DNA of 64,000 nt, from contig CM056743.1 of NCBI GenBank assembly GCA_029851415.1, positions 78,014,186 to 78,078,185 of the forward strand, written 5' to 3'. The DNA comes from Eretmocerus hayati (lineage: Eukaryota; Arthropoda; Insecta; Hymenoptera; Aphelinidae). Of this stretch, positions 37,806 through 49,278 are shown one piece after another (positions within the stretch are counted from its first letter, which is position 1; the number at the start of each line of letters is the position of its first letter). A program made the translations under genes and the position numbers. Below the pieces are notes generated by a model, which made no database searches, was not told the DNA's origin, and saw nothing but the letters and a program-made list of their open reading frames with translations.

Positions 37806-38245
37806 CTTTCAGGAATATTCCAGGAATATTACATTGAAAGATTGGAATATTCCAAAAATATTACTCTGGAATATTCCTGGAATATAGTTATGTCCGCGGC
37901 TGGGAATCTTCCTGGAAGCTTTCATGGGAAGATTCCAGGGAATCTTGCAGAAATCTTCCAGAAATATTACATTGAAATATTCCACTGGAACGTTTCTGTA
38001 ACATTGCCAGGAATCTTCCAGGAATCTTTCAATGAAAGATCTCTGGAAGATTTCATTGAAACCTCTCGGGAATATAGTTATGTCCGCGGTCGGGAATATT
38101 CCTGGAATCATCCATGAAATATTTCTGAAATATCTCATGAAAGATTCCTGGCAATACTATGTCTGTGGTTGGAAATATCTCTGGAATCTTTGGTGAAAGA
38201 TTTTTGGAATCTTTCATAAAAGATTTCTGACAATATTTCTAAAAT
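37806..38245. repeat. left subterminal GGAATATTCC repeats
   Basis: A degenerate short-period repeat of GGAAT.TTCCAGGAATCTT words, many of them palindromic. A longer unit is superimposed: ATATAGTTATGTCCGCGG recurs at about 37,880 and 38,072, with a weaker copy (ACTATGTCTGTGG) at about 38,156. The plus-strand open frame at 37,776-38,117 reads the repeat and is not thought to be a gene. Confidence 0.65.
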
Positions 38246-41190
38246 ATTTCAGGTTGATTACTATATAGGTACATTCCATCTGGATTCTTGGCAGATTGCC
38301 CGGGGTCTCTAACTGTAGTCTCATTTTTCTGAAATACTTCGAAAACATTCAATGATATTCAGTATAGTTTTTTGCAGACAAAAGGATGGAAAGATTCTGG
38401 AACTTGTACGAATTGGAAGAACTTTTACTCACTCACAGATAAATTTTTTACAGGGAATCCCAGATGTTTTCAGGTTACAACCTAAACTAGGTCATAAATT
38501 AAATAAGGTAATATCCAAAGATACCAGTTGGAGATAATACAGAATCTCGTTGAAAAACTCTTTCCAGAACTCACGCTAAACTTACCATCAGAGGCTCAAG
38601 AAAATAGCATTCGAAAAAAAGGGACGTTTGGTTACTCCAAATTGGAGACAAGTGAGAAATCAGCGTATTGTTCGAATGTCTCACAAGTTTCCTTTTTCTC
38701 TGAAGATTCAATCATGTTCCATCTGGGTTCCTGAAAAATTTCATGGGATTCCTCACAGTAGAGTTATGTTTCCTGAAATCTCCTACCAATAGCTTAGTAG
38801 TAAATTTATTGTAGTTTCCTTGAGGAACCGGGCTAGAAAGACCTCTGAGTGAGAAGTATCATCTCATGTCTGATCTGAAACAAGAGCCAGCGAGTATCAC
38901 CCAATTTTGTTCTCAACTCAACAGTTGTCATCTGAGTAGAATGAACAATGTAAAGTGTATTCACAGTGTGCTTTCATTAGTTCAGAACTAATTCATTGTT
39001 CAAATTGGTAGGACTGACAACCTCGGTTCAAACAAAACTTTTCTATATTAAATGCTCTATGACTATATTCAACCATATGAAACTAGATCATCTATTGCCC
39101 TTCGCACAGTCAAGTACAAATCCAAAAGAGGCTCAAGCTCCATCATTCCAAGGAGCATTGTCTTGTGGAATAGTTTACAGCCTTCTACATCATCAATAAA
39201 TGATGGTGAAATTTTTAAGCGAACCATTAAAAATGAGCTATTCGCGTTAGTATATTCAAGTTGATATGCATCCTTGGTATGTGCCACTATTGAATCATTA
39301 TTACCATTTCTAAGTTGTCGTTGATTAATTTCCTAATTCCCATTTATTGTCGGAATAATTGTATGAATATTATATATATGATGTACTTCTACAACACTTG
39401 ATGTAATTTGGGCCGTAAAGGCCCGTTATATTTCCTAAATAAAATAAAAATAAAATAAAAAATAAATGGAAATTTTAGTGCACGGTAATAGAGTCATTTT
39501 CTCTGAAAACTAATCTTACTTTGGATTCGTTCATCTCATCCTCAATGAAGAATTTGGTGAGATCAGCTTCAACAAAACAAACCAGGATTCCACGTGGGAT
39601 AGATGGAGGATTCATAACTGTATGGAGGGTTCAAAAGTGAGATGAGAAACCAATGCAGAGTTTCACAGCAAAGTCTCTAATATAATTTTGTTTGATGAGG
39701 AATTTTTCCATTCGATTCTTGTGAATATTCTCTTAGAAAAGTTGTCTGTTCATGGTCATATTAAGTTGAAATCTGAAAGTTATGATCCCCAAAACTCTAC
39801 TTCGTTTCCATGCAAAGGATTGTATGGTTACCTAATGTTTTACTTAGTCTGATGGCTGAAATACTCCAAGCTCTCATAGGGTGTTCAATTGATACTGTTA
39901 CTGATATCAGAATCCCATTGATTGGTTATCCAATACGTCCATCAAGGAAGGACCTCGAACATAGCCTCGGTATACAGATGCTGCACAAACATACGCTTAA
40001 GATCAAAAGATGTCTCTTTGTTTCATTACAAATACTGTCAACGAACGCTTAAGAATGTCTATGCAATCGCCATTCTCGATGACCATTGTCATGTACCTAA
40101 TATGTAGATTGAAATATTCAAGAACTGGATGAAAACCCATTCCCGCCAATTGGTTTGACTTGGAGAAGTAATGTGTACGACTCGTGTCTACAGAATCCTA
40201 CAATCACCATCTAGTTGAGGATAGAATCTCACCTACAGATATGGGATGAAGAGTTGCAGAAGATGTGTGGGTAGCTTGTATATGTTGAGATAATTGTTCT
40301 CATCATGATTGATGGTTTATCTCTATCTTACAGTGACAAATGATGATGTCATCAGTGATCCTGCTTTAAATAGCATTTCGTCCATTTGCTCTCACCCATT
40401 TTCCTGCAAATATATCTTTGACTGAACACAAAGTGTCTAGCTCTTTGCTCACTAACACTCAAAAAGATTATTGGGCAGAAATACTCATCTGATCTACAAT
40501 AGGTATCAGCAACGAATACAGATCAGCTCTATGGGTTAAGAAAGTTCCGACAACGAGGGCATAGGTTATGGTTGCTCATGCCGGTCACTTGAAAACTGTA
40601 AGACCGCAAGTTCGTGAAGTTTTCCATAAGGTTGACAATACTTGATGCATCACTACGAGATGAGTAACAAGGAAACGTTGGGAAATACATGGAAATTCCC
40701 TTTATACACGACTCGCCACGAAGAACACAAGTTGATGATATTCAGCTCGGCGTGCAGAGATTGGTCCCGCACGATGCTGCACGGCACTGACTGGCACTGA
40801 CTTGCTAACCTGACCTGACCAGCTTCGAGTGGCTTCCCAGGACGAGATCCTCGAGAATTATTCACCAGAGGATCGAATTAGTAAAAGATCCCAATAACGC
40901 CAAATTTGCTCATTAGAAGAATTTTGGAATACTCAAGATGTCTGGCTATGAATGATGAACTAACCCTCGCAGAGCCACAGTATATAGTTGGATGAATTCA
41001 GCACCTTAAAATCTAATTATAGCGATGCATTTTCGTCTCAGAAATACTCTTCTGAGCTTGAAGAGGATCGACCTTTCAGGACTCCCATTCTAAGCCTCCA
41101 TACGGTTATTAATAATTTCGGTTATTGTTCAAGAGCCTGAGAACCCAGATCACTTGATAACCTGAGCATATCGTGGAGGCATATGTGATC
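38246..41190. other. interior of the TIR-bounded element
   Basis: Apart from the LINE tail at 39,052-39,466, nothing is recognised here. Open frames are short (60-80 codons) and none looks like a transposase. A slightly GC-richer patch at 40,700-40,860 contains GGCACTGACTGGCACTGACT, a local duplication. Confidence 0.3.
39052..39466 (+). mobile_element. non-LTR retrotransposon (LINE) 3' end, 5'-truncated
   Basis: An open frame at 39,052-39,264 (70 codons) resembles the extreme C-terminus of LINE reverse-transcriptase polyproteins of the CR1/Jockey type: ETRSS, then VKYKSKRGSSSIIPRSIVLW and NSL, then a final FKRTIKNEL helix. About 150 bp of 3' UTR follows, with the self-complementary GGGCCGTAAAGGCCC, and the element ends in short AATAAAATA-type repeats (39,438-39,466). 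The frame opens immediately after a stop codon, so most of the ORF, including the polymerase domain, is missing. Family placement is from memory. Confidence 0.6.
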
Positions 41191-41199
41191 TGGACTCAA

Positions 41200-42460
41200 C
41201 CAGATATTGCACAAATATTTCAGAAAGATATTTATGGAATATTGCACTGAAATCTTTCTGAAATATCAATTGCATATTGCACTGGATAACCTTTCTGGTA
41301 TCTTCCCAAAGATTCTCACAGTACAGCAGGAATATATGGAGATGATGAGATTCACGAAACATTATATTCCACTGAAATCTGTCAGAAAGCATTCAAAAAT
41401 CGTTCGGAATAAGATTGCTGGAATATTTACAATGAAATTTTTGAGAACAACTTCGGAATACTACTTTTGGAAGATCCACTGGAATCTTTCAGCAAACCTC
41501 CACGAACTTGGCCCGAATATTTTATTGGGAGGAAATTGAAGACAGACTGCCAGTGGATCATCGCAGGCATAATAAGATGTTTTTGGAGTATTGCACTGGG
41601 ATCTTTGGAAGAGCACTTAGGTACCGATCAACAGTGTTCCAGAAAGCTTTCAGGAACTTTATCGAAAATCTTCCGATGCAAGATTGCTTGGATGTTGTCG
41701 TGCAATATTGCAGAAATATTCAAAAGTCATTTTTTTGCAATATTATACTGGAATCTTTCAGTAATCTTTCAGGAATCTTCCAAAAATCTTCCGGACCAGG
41801 ATTGCTGGAATGTTGTTTGTAGAATATTGCAGGGATATTTTGAAGTGATATCGCTAGAATATTGCACTGGAATCTTTCAGAAAGCTTTTAGAAATCTTTC
41901 AAGAATTTTCTCCATCACAATTGCTGAGAAATTGTCAATTGATGAAATATATGAAAGCCATACTTTTGGGATATTGCAAAAATTTTTCAAAGGACTATAT
42001 ATTGGAAAACCTCTTGAGAATTTCTCCGAATCAATATTGCTGAAAGATTGTCAGGAATATTGCAAGAATGTTTGAAGATGATGTTTTGCAAATATTGCAC
42101 TGAAATCTTATCGAGGAAGCTCTCAGAAACCTCTCAAAAATCTTCCAGGAAGCTCCCAAAGACCTCCCAAAGACCTTCCAGTGCAAGGTTGCTGGAAAAG
42201 TGTCGTGCAACATTGCAGAAATATTTCCAAGTCAAACTCTTGGAATGTTGCACTGAAATCTTTCAGAAACCTTTCAGAAATCTTTCACCGTAAGGTTTCT
42301 GAAAGATTGTTCGTAATATTTCATGAAATATTTCTGGGAGCTTCCTGGGGGATTGCTATGGAATATTCCAACGGAATATTATGAAATATTTCCTGAAATA
42401 TTCCTGGAAGATTTCTGAAAGATTCCATTGAAATATTCCAGTGAAATATTTTCTTGAAAT
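41200..42460. repeat. right subterminal ATTGCACTGGAATCTTTC repeats
   Basis: About 1.2 kb of degenerate repeats of the words AATATTGCACTGGAATC, TTTCAGAAA and GGAATCTTCC. It is related to the left subterminal block and ends at the right TIR. Open frames here (for example 41,467-42,075) translate the repeat into monotonous IFQ/ILQ/NLS-rich peptides and are not genes. Confidence 0.65.
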
Positions 42461-42478
42461 ATTCCCATGCTGTGTGGG
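42461..42478 (-). repeat. right 18 bp terminal inverted repeat
   Basis: ATTCCCATGCTGTGTGGG, an exact inverted match of 37,788-37,805. Confidence 0.75.
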
Positions 42479-42483
42479 TGGTG

Positions 42484-43343
42484 TTCCCATAGCCATTTTT
42501 TGGGGAATCTATTTTTACTCCAAGCACTGGAAAGAGTTTCTCATGAAGAAGAGCTTTCCGCTCCTTTATACTCGTACTGATCGACTCGGTGCTGCCACTT
42601 TCTGCTTTCGATTTGTTTCCTCCCTTCTTCCCTTTCGATCTCTCATTCGTCGACCGGCCCAGAAATAGTTTTGAATATATTTATCGAATTCAAAATCGTG
42701 AAATAAATTGACGGGATTACCACCCGCCGAGAGTTGGCAAGATCCATAACTCACCTCTCTGTACATTTCACATCCGAGACGGCAAGATATTTTAAAGACC
42801 ACAGTCATCATCCTGATCTTCGCATGTAGAATAGAAATTCCAAATTCGAGTCGTTCGATTGGAATTTCGTATTCGAAGAGGGATAGATCCTGTAATTTGG
42901 AGATTTTCTCTCCACAAAGGAAGCAAGCTAGGCTCGAGGTGTCCGTGAGTGCATTTTTTACCTACGGAATGAACATAATATATGAATATCTTTTGGTGAA
43001 AGTATCAGTAGACTACTATGGTATCATTCCCCGTTTGATACCATTATCGAATAATTATTCGTGAGCAGCTATCACAAATACTCTGTCTGATAGTCTCGAT
43101 TTTTTACGTCTACAACAAGAAGACTTTATGGACTTTCAGGTATGTCATACAATCTCCCAAATATTTAAGACATGTACCTATTGGTCCAGTGAATATATGT
43201 GAAGAATCTCGCCAGGGAATCTATGTCAGAGTAGAGTGCGTCTTTCCAGAGATATTGTGAATACCAGGAAGCAAACACTGATGAGAAACTTTTATCATTC
43301 GCGAATTTTTTGCATGCAAAGTTGTATTCGTATGAACAATTCT
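42484..43343. other. unannotated stretch
   Basis: No gene recognised. A minus-strand frame at 43,165-43,347 (60 codons) overlaps the end of the RAG1-like fragment in another frame and could be its shifted continuation, but it shows no recognisable motif. Confidence 0.25.
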
Positions 43344-43880
43344 TCATGAAGGGTCGAGGGTGTAACTGGTTGAGGTTAGTCGATTTACCTCTCCATCCAT
43401 CATTGTTTTCATCATTTCATATTTGATGATACAATTTTCAAGGGGAAGATCTACCAACTTCGATATTTGTTCTTCCATGTCATCATTGACCTGTTTTATG
43501 AGATCGATAGTCTCCTTCTTGAAAAATAACTGTACAGGTCGACAGTGCCTGGTTGAATTAGGTTCGGTGTTTCGCCAGTAGATTTCGTTGGTTTTTTTAT
43601 TGTAGATCTGTATGAATACTGCCGAGACGACGAATATTGATCCAGATTTCACATCTGGATCATCAGACCATATTTTGAAATCTTCAACTGTGGTGCCATC
43701 AAAACCCCATTTAAACACAACATAAACAACCAAACGTCTCCCCCCTGGTCCGATTTTGATTACAAAAATCATGAAAGTTCTTCTCATAGTGCGATCGAGC
43801 ACATTTTGTAGTCTCATGGAACACTTTGACTCCGTGATCACAATATCCTTGGGATAGCACTCTTTTTTGGCTGCCAGCAC
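43344..43880 (-). pseudogene. RAG1/Transib-like transposase fragment
   Basis: A 178-codon open frame with no ATG at its head (GTG directly after TAG), so it is an internal exon or relic. It reads like the part of RAG1/Transib-like transposases that carries the first catalytic Asp. Visible features: AKKECYP...ITES near residues 4-18; a helix RLQNVLDRTMRRTF; the motif KWGFDGTTVED (57-67) with candidate catalytic Asp61, comparable to the VDGMGD segment of vertebrate RAG1; SIFVVSAVFIQI; WRNTEPNSTRHCRPVQLFFK (102-121), comparable to RAG1's PNS..CCKPLCL; and MMDGEVNRL (160-168), where a second Asp may lie. The frame ends where related proteins have a CxxC zinc motif, so the rest of the catalytic core is missing. 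Assignment is from remembered family patterns, not a search. Confidence 0.5.
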
Positions 43881-44204
43881 CTATTCATAAACACTGTTCA
43901 TATATTCCATCATCCAAGCATACGTAAATGGATTATTGAAGCAACAAATTTTCAAAAACAATTGATAGTTATCAAAATTACTCTAACTGTAAGGCCACTC
44001 AGAAGATGTGTCTCTTCCAAATACTATCAAGAATGATCTTCTTAGTGACAGAGATGTATTAGTCTTGTTCCTGATGGAGAGCCTGAACTTCTGCAGTAAG
44101 GTGATCCAAATCATAAAAATTTTTCCAAATCGTTACGCTTGAGGTCACAATCTCTGCCATTTTGTGTGTAAATATTAAAATTTCTATTGTTGGACGTTAA
44201 GAAA

Positions 44205-45085
44205 CGAGATCTCGTGAGAGAGCAAACGCTCTGAAGATTTCTTGAAAATGAAGAGCGTCTCTGGCTTTGTTTTTGAAACTGATCAAGTAAGGCGCAGAAC
44301 GTTCTCGTCATCCTAATCGTCATGTTAACCATGTATTTTCACCCCTAGGAACCGTAAAAGGAATTTGCTACAGCCTCAGAAGTCAGGGGTTCTTGTCAAT
44401 CGTAAGATATCGACCGTAGCAAAAGAACGACACTTTTCCGAAAAACACCATATTCCATTAGAATTAATGAATGGATGAGAACATCATCCTGATGGTGATA
44501 AACTCTTATCGTACCAGGATTTTTCATTTAATTCAACTCTTGAACACAACCTTGTTGGTTTCAAGGAGCTCCGATGAGTCCAATTTGAGTTGCGAGCACA
44601 TGATGACAGATGTGCCAGAACCCGTGTATCAAGATTGGGAATCCCATACATGAGATAGGACAAGAATCGGCAGCGATGGCCTGCTCAGCACTTGAATCTT
44701 GCGCATTCGAGCTCCATAAACTTACGCGATCGTGTTCAGGAGGTCAAGACACACAAAAATTGCTAGCGCGGTAAGAGTTTAGTCCTATTAGGATGATGTT
44801 CTCACCTATTCATCAATTCGAACGGAATTTAGTGTTCCCCGGAAAGGTGTCGTTTCTTTGTTACGGTCAATATCTTGCGATTGACAAGGGCCACTTGCTT
44901 TGATGGCTCTAACAAATCTCGTTTTTTGTTTCTACGGGTGAAAATACATGGTTAACATAATGATTTAGATGACAGGAATGATCTACGCCTTCCTTGATCA
45001 CTTTCAAAGACCAACCGCACTTTTCTCTTCAGTTTCAAAAAATCTTCAGAGCGCTTGCTCCACCACGAGATGTCATTTTCCAGTG
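44205..45085. repeat. long imperfect inverted repeat
   Basis: The left arm (about 44,205-44,600) and right arm (about 44,685-45,085) match in reverse complement with scattered mismatches and a loop of about 85 bp. Landmarks in both arms: CAAGAAATCTTCAGAGCG (CAAAAAATCTTCAGAGCG on the right), ATGTTAACCATGTATTTTCA, CTTGTCAATCG.AAGATAT.G, GAGAACATCATCCT and GGAGCTC. Short open frames in both arms give similar peptides because the arms are copies. It is probably a foldback element or two head-to-head copies of one repeat. Confidence 0.65.
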
Positions 45086-45538
45086 TTCGGCACCTTATTG
45101 TACAGTTCTGACCCAAAACAAGGCATCCAGCAAGGTAGCCTAGCTATGCATTGGAGGAAATTATTCTCTATCACAGGGTTGAGATATGGCAATCAGGTCG
45201 CTAGGAGTATCCCTCGAGTTGTCTTAAGATCTCTCCATACCAAGATGTGACTAATTAGTAGTGAACATTTCGTGAATGAGGAACGCTGTCTGACGTGACA
45301 AGAATTGCCGATAATCCAATCGATTCCTGGGGCAATAAGAGACAATTCACTATTAAGCCTGATACAATTTCTACAATCACAGTCATGACTCGATATTCAT
45401 TTCCAGAGTTATACCACAACTATATGAATTTACCAGTGAGTAACAAGGGAATAGGTTATTCCCTATAGATCGCGCAGCGGAGGCCATGGTGTCGTACGCA
45501 CTTTTCGTCAGGTTTGCATTGACAAGTACAGCGAGTGC

Positions 45539-45748
45539 CTAAGATGGAGAAAATTGAGGAACATCTACTTTTCCAGTTCGCTGAAGTGGAGATGACTCTT
45601 GACTAGGTTCTGTCGGGTCCACCAGAGGATCAACAGCAGGAACATTAAATTCATCAATGATCAGCTTTTGCGCAGTCTTGACCAGTTTCATTTTAACAGC
45701 GAGCTCATCGTGTCTTCTTCTGAGTGTAGTTCGTGATGCTGACTCCAT
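45539..45748 (-). CDS. small hypothetical ORF, 69 codons
   Basis: An ATG-initiated frame with a favourable context (CCAATGG) and a TAG stop. The product is hydrophilic with a basic amphipathic start (SRTTLRRRHDELAVKMKLVK) followed by an acidic Pro/Ser-rich tail (DPLVDPTEPSQESSPLQ). Its composition is more protein-like than that of other short frames nearby. I do not recognise it; a first exon or the N-terminus of a retroelement gag are both possible. No splice partner was identified. Confidence 0.25.
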   Translation of the reverse strand: MESASRTTLRRRHDELAVKMKLVKTAQKLIIDEFNVPAVDPLVDPTEPSQESSPLQRTGKVDVPQFSPS

Positions 45749-46760
45749 TGGAGTAACAGGTCGCCCAACTGCCTGTATGGCTGTATTCAGAGGAACACGT
45801 ATTACGTGATTATTTTACTCTTTTATGGCTGTGTATGTGTTATAACAGAGGATTCCATAGCAAGACGGATTCTCGCTTGGATATCTTCCAATTTCTCGAA
45901 GTCCAATTGTGATAGGTTGATGATACAACCGTTAATTCATATATTGGTGGTATATTTGCGCACATTTTCGTAAGATGGAATTTTTCTCCTGAGCCAAGTT
46001 CAGAGAGAAGAGTCAATTTTCCACTGTTGTTCCTGGCTCGACACTGGGGAACTGATGAAACTAGTCACCGTTTGAGGGCGAAAATTTTCTGTGTGAGTAT
46101 TAAATATCCTAAATTTGGGTAGGAACTTGACTGACATTTTCTGTCTAATTTGAGAGCTACATTTGAAAGAATGAATTCTTAAACAGGCGCAATCTCAATA
46201 GCATGGAATAGCTAGAGTTGGAGCTATTAATTTTTAATAAATATTCCAAATAGATATTCGATGCAAACGTCAAATAACAAGTCCGAAATCCTCAGCTAAG
46301 AATGTAGGAACTCCCAGGTAATGATACAATTCCAATAAGACTCCAACAGGATTCTGCATAGGATTCTACACACACTCCGAGAATAGCTCTGAGAAAGTTT
46401 CGATAAGGGAGTAAAATTTGAGATCCGTTGGAATGCCCACAGGAAGTCATGGGAGTTATGAAAAAATTTCTTGAAAAGGGATTCAGGATCAAAAAGTAGT
46501 GTATTTGGGAATATTTTGGTACTTTAACAGATCAGAGACCTTCTGAGCGCCAAATAAAATTTGATTCGTGAAGGGTAATTGCATTGATGATATTAATATC
46601 ACTAATGCATTGAAAAATTTTGTTGAGCTTCAAGTGGAATTCAATCAGAATCGAAAAGATTTGCCACTCCTCAATTTGCCTCGAGAAACCTATATTTGAT
46701 TTTGAGGGTTATCTATGTGGGATTACAGATAAGGATTTTCATGAAACCTCACCCTGGTGA
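45749..46760. other. unannotated stretch
   Basis: AT-rich DNA before the minisatellite. No open frame above about 66 codons, no repeat and no RNA gene was recognised. Confidence 0.3.
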
Positions 46761-46954
46761 AAGTATTTGACTCTAAAATTAGACTCTAATGTTAGGGTGG
46801 ATTATTAGCCTCAGGATTTGGGTACTTTTTAGAGTCAAATATTAGAATTGAATATTTGACTCAAATATTCAAGTCAAATATAGTGTAATATCCGAGTCGA
46901 ATATTAGAGTAAAAAATTTGAGTCAAATATTAGAGTGAAATATTCGAGTACAAT
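46761..46954. repeat. degenerate lead-in to the 198 bp array
   Basis: Loose copies of GAGTCAAATATTAGAGT-type words, diverging outward from the array. This is the decayed edge of the minisatellite. Confidence 0.5.
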
Positions 46955-49278
46955 ATTACCGTCTTCTCAGATAATTGTTTCTCGTGGTATTTCACAACAG
47001 TAAAAGTGTGGAGTGTGATTATTATACAGTACAAGATCAGAATCAAATACTCGAGTCAAATATCAGACTCGTATTTTTGAGCCTAATATTCGAGTCTAAT
47101 TTTAGAGTCTAATTTTCGAGTCTAATTTTAGATGAGAAATTTAGAGTCAAATATTACCGTCTTCTCAGATAATTGTTTCTCGAGGTATTTCACAACAGTA
47201 AGAGTGTGGAGTGTGATTATTATACAGTACAAGATCAGAATCAAATACTCGAGTCAAATATCAGACTCGTATTTCTGAGTCTAATATTCGAGTCTAATTT
47301 TAGAGTCTAATTTTCGAGTCTAATTTTAGATGAGAAATTTAGAGTCAAATATTACCGTCTTCTCAGATAATTGTTTCTCGTGGTATTCCACAACAGTAAG
47401 AGTGTGGAGTGTGATTATTATACAGTACAAGATCAGAATCAAATACTCGAGTCAAATATCAGACTCGTATTTTGGAGTCTAATATTCGAGTCTAATTTTC
47501 GAGTCTAATTTTAGATGAGAAATTTAGAGTCAAATATTACCGTCTTCTCAGATAATTGTTTCTCGTGGTATTTCACAACAGTAAGAGTGTGGAGTGTGAT
47601 TATTATACAGTACAAGATCAGAATCAAATACTCGAGTCAAATATCAGACTCGTATTTTTGAGTCTAATATTCGAGTCTAATTTTAGAGTCTAATTTTCGA
47701 GTCTAATTTTAGATGAGAAATTTAGAGTCAAATATTACCGTCTTCTCAGATAATTGTTTCTCGTGGTATTTCACAACAGTAAGAGTGTGGAGTGTGATTA
47801 TTACACAGTACAAGATCAGAATCAAATACTCGAGTCAAATATCAGACTCGTATTTTTGAGTCTAATATTCGAATCTAATTTTAGAGTCTAATTTTCGAGT
47901 CTAATTTTAGATGAGAAATTTAGAGTCAAATATTACCGTCTTCTCAGATAATTGTTTCTCGTGGTATTTCACAACAGTAAGAGTGTGGAGTGTGATTATT
48001 ATACAGTACAAGATCAGAATCAAATACTCGAGTCAAATATCAGACTCGTATTTTGGAGTCTAATATTCGAGTCTAATTTTCGAGTCTAATTTTAGATGAG
48101 AAATTTAGAGTCAAATATTACCGTCTTCTCAGATAATTGTTTCTCGTGGTATTTCACAACAGTAAGAGTGTGGAGTGTGATTATTATACAGTACAAGATC
48201 AGAATCGAATACTCGAGTCAAATATCAGACTCGTATTTTTGAGTCTAATATTCGAGTCTAATTTTAGAGTCTAATTTTCGAGTCTAATTTTAGATGAGAA
48301 ATTTAGAGTCAAATATTACCGTCTTCTCAGATAATTGTTTCTCGTGGTATTTCACAACAGTAAGAGTGTGGAGTGTGATTATTATACAGTACAAGATCAG
48401 AATCAAATACTCGAGTCAAATATCAGACTCGTATTTTTGAGTCTAATATTCGAGTCTAATTTTAGAGTCTAATTTTCGAGTCTAATTTTAGATGAGAAAT
48501 TTAGAGTCAAATATTACCGTCTTCTCAGATAATTGTTTCTCGTGGTATTTCACAACAGTAAGAGGGTGGAGTGTGATTATCATACAGTACAAGATCAGAA
48601 TCAAATACTCGAGTCAAATATCAGACTCGTATATTTGAGTCTAATATTCGAGTCTAATTTTCGAGTCTAATTTTAGATGAGAAATTTAGAGTCAAATATT
48701 ACCGTCTTCTCAGATAATTGTTTCTCGTGGTATTTCACAACAGTAAGAGTGTGGAGTGTGATTATTATACAGTACAAGATCAGAATCAAATACTCGAGTC
48801 AAATATCAGACTCGTATTTTTGAGTCTAATATTCGAGTCTAATTTTAGAGTCTAATTTTCGAGTCTAATTTTAGATGAGAAATTTAGAGTCAAATATTAC
48901 CGTCTTCTCAGATAATTGTTTCTCGTGGTATTCCACAACAGTAAGAGTGTGGAGTGTGATTATTATACAGTACAAGATCAGAATCAAATACTCGAGTCAA
49001 ATATCAGACTCGTATTTTGGAGTCTAATATTCGAGTCTAATTTTCGAGTCTAATTTTAGATGAGAAATTTAGAGTCAAATATTACCGTCTTCTCAGATAA
49101 TTGTTTCTCGTGGTATTTCACAACAGTAAGAGTGTGGAGTGTGATTATTATACAGTACAAGATCAGAATCAAATACTCGAGTCAAATATCAGACTCGTAT
49201 TTTTGAGTCTAATATTCGAGTCTAATTTTAGAGTCTAATTTTCGAGTCTAATTTCAGATGAGAAATTTAGAGTCAAAT
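46955..49278 (+). repeat. 198/185 bp minisatellite with higher-order period
   Basis: Twelve near-identical units. The landmark ATTACCGTCTTCTCAGATAA starts at 46,955, 47,153, 47,351, 47,536, 47,734, 47,932, 48,117, 48,315, 48,513, 48,698, 48,896 and 49,081. Spacings are 198, 198, 185 (repeated three times), then 198, 185, 198. The 185 bp units lack one 13 bp word (GAGTCTAATTTTA) from a tract of such words. A 581 bp three-unit higher-order repeat is therefore superimposed. Confidence 0.95.

Larger units (their letters stand above)
37783..42483. mobile_element. 4.7 kb TIR-bounded DNA-transposon-like element
   Basis: The 18-mer CCCACACAGCATGGGAAT at 37,788-37,805 is matched exactly in reverse complement at 42,461-42,478. 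The similarity extends outward by a few bases (CACTG on the left; CACCA on the right in reverse complement). Inside both ends are long stretches of degenerate subterminal repeats built from GGAATATTCC and GAATCTTTCAGGAA words. No intact transposase is visible between the ends, so this is a non-autonomous or decayed element, also carrying a nested LINE tail. A target-site duplication could not be defined. The superfamily is not assigned. Confidence 0.6.

Noticed and set aside
37776..38138. Open frames of 109-113 codons on both strands
   Set aside because: They translate the palindromic GGAATATTCC repeats, giving NLPGIFQ/YSWN-type peptides on both strands; there is no gene signal.
41467..42075. 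A 202-codon plus-strand frame
   Set aside because: It reads the degenerate ATTGCACTGGAATCTTTC subterminal repeats; the peptide is a repeat by-product.
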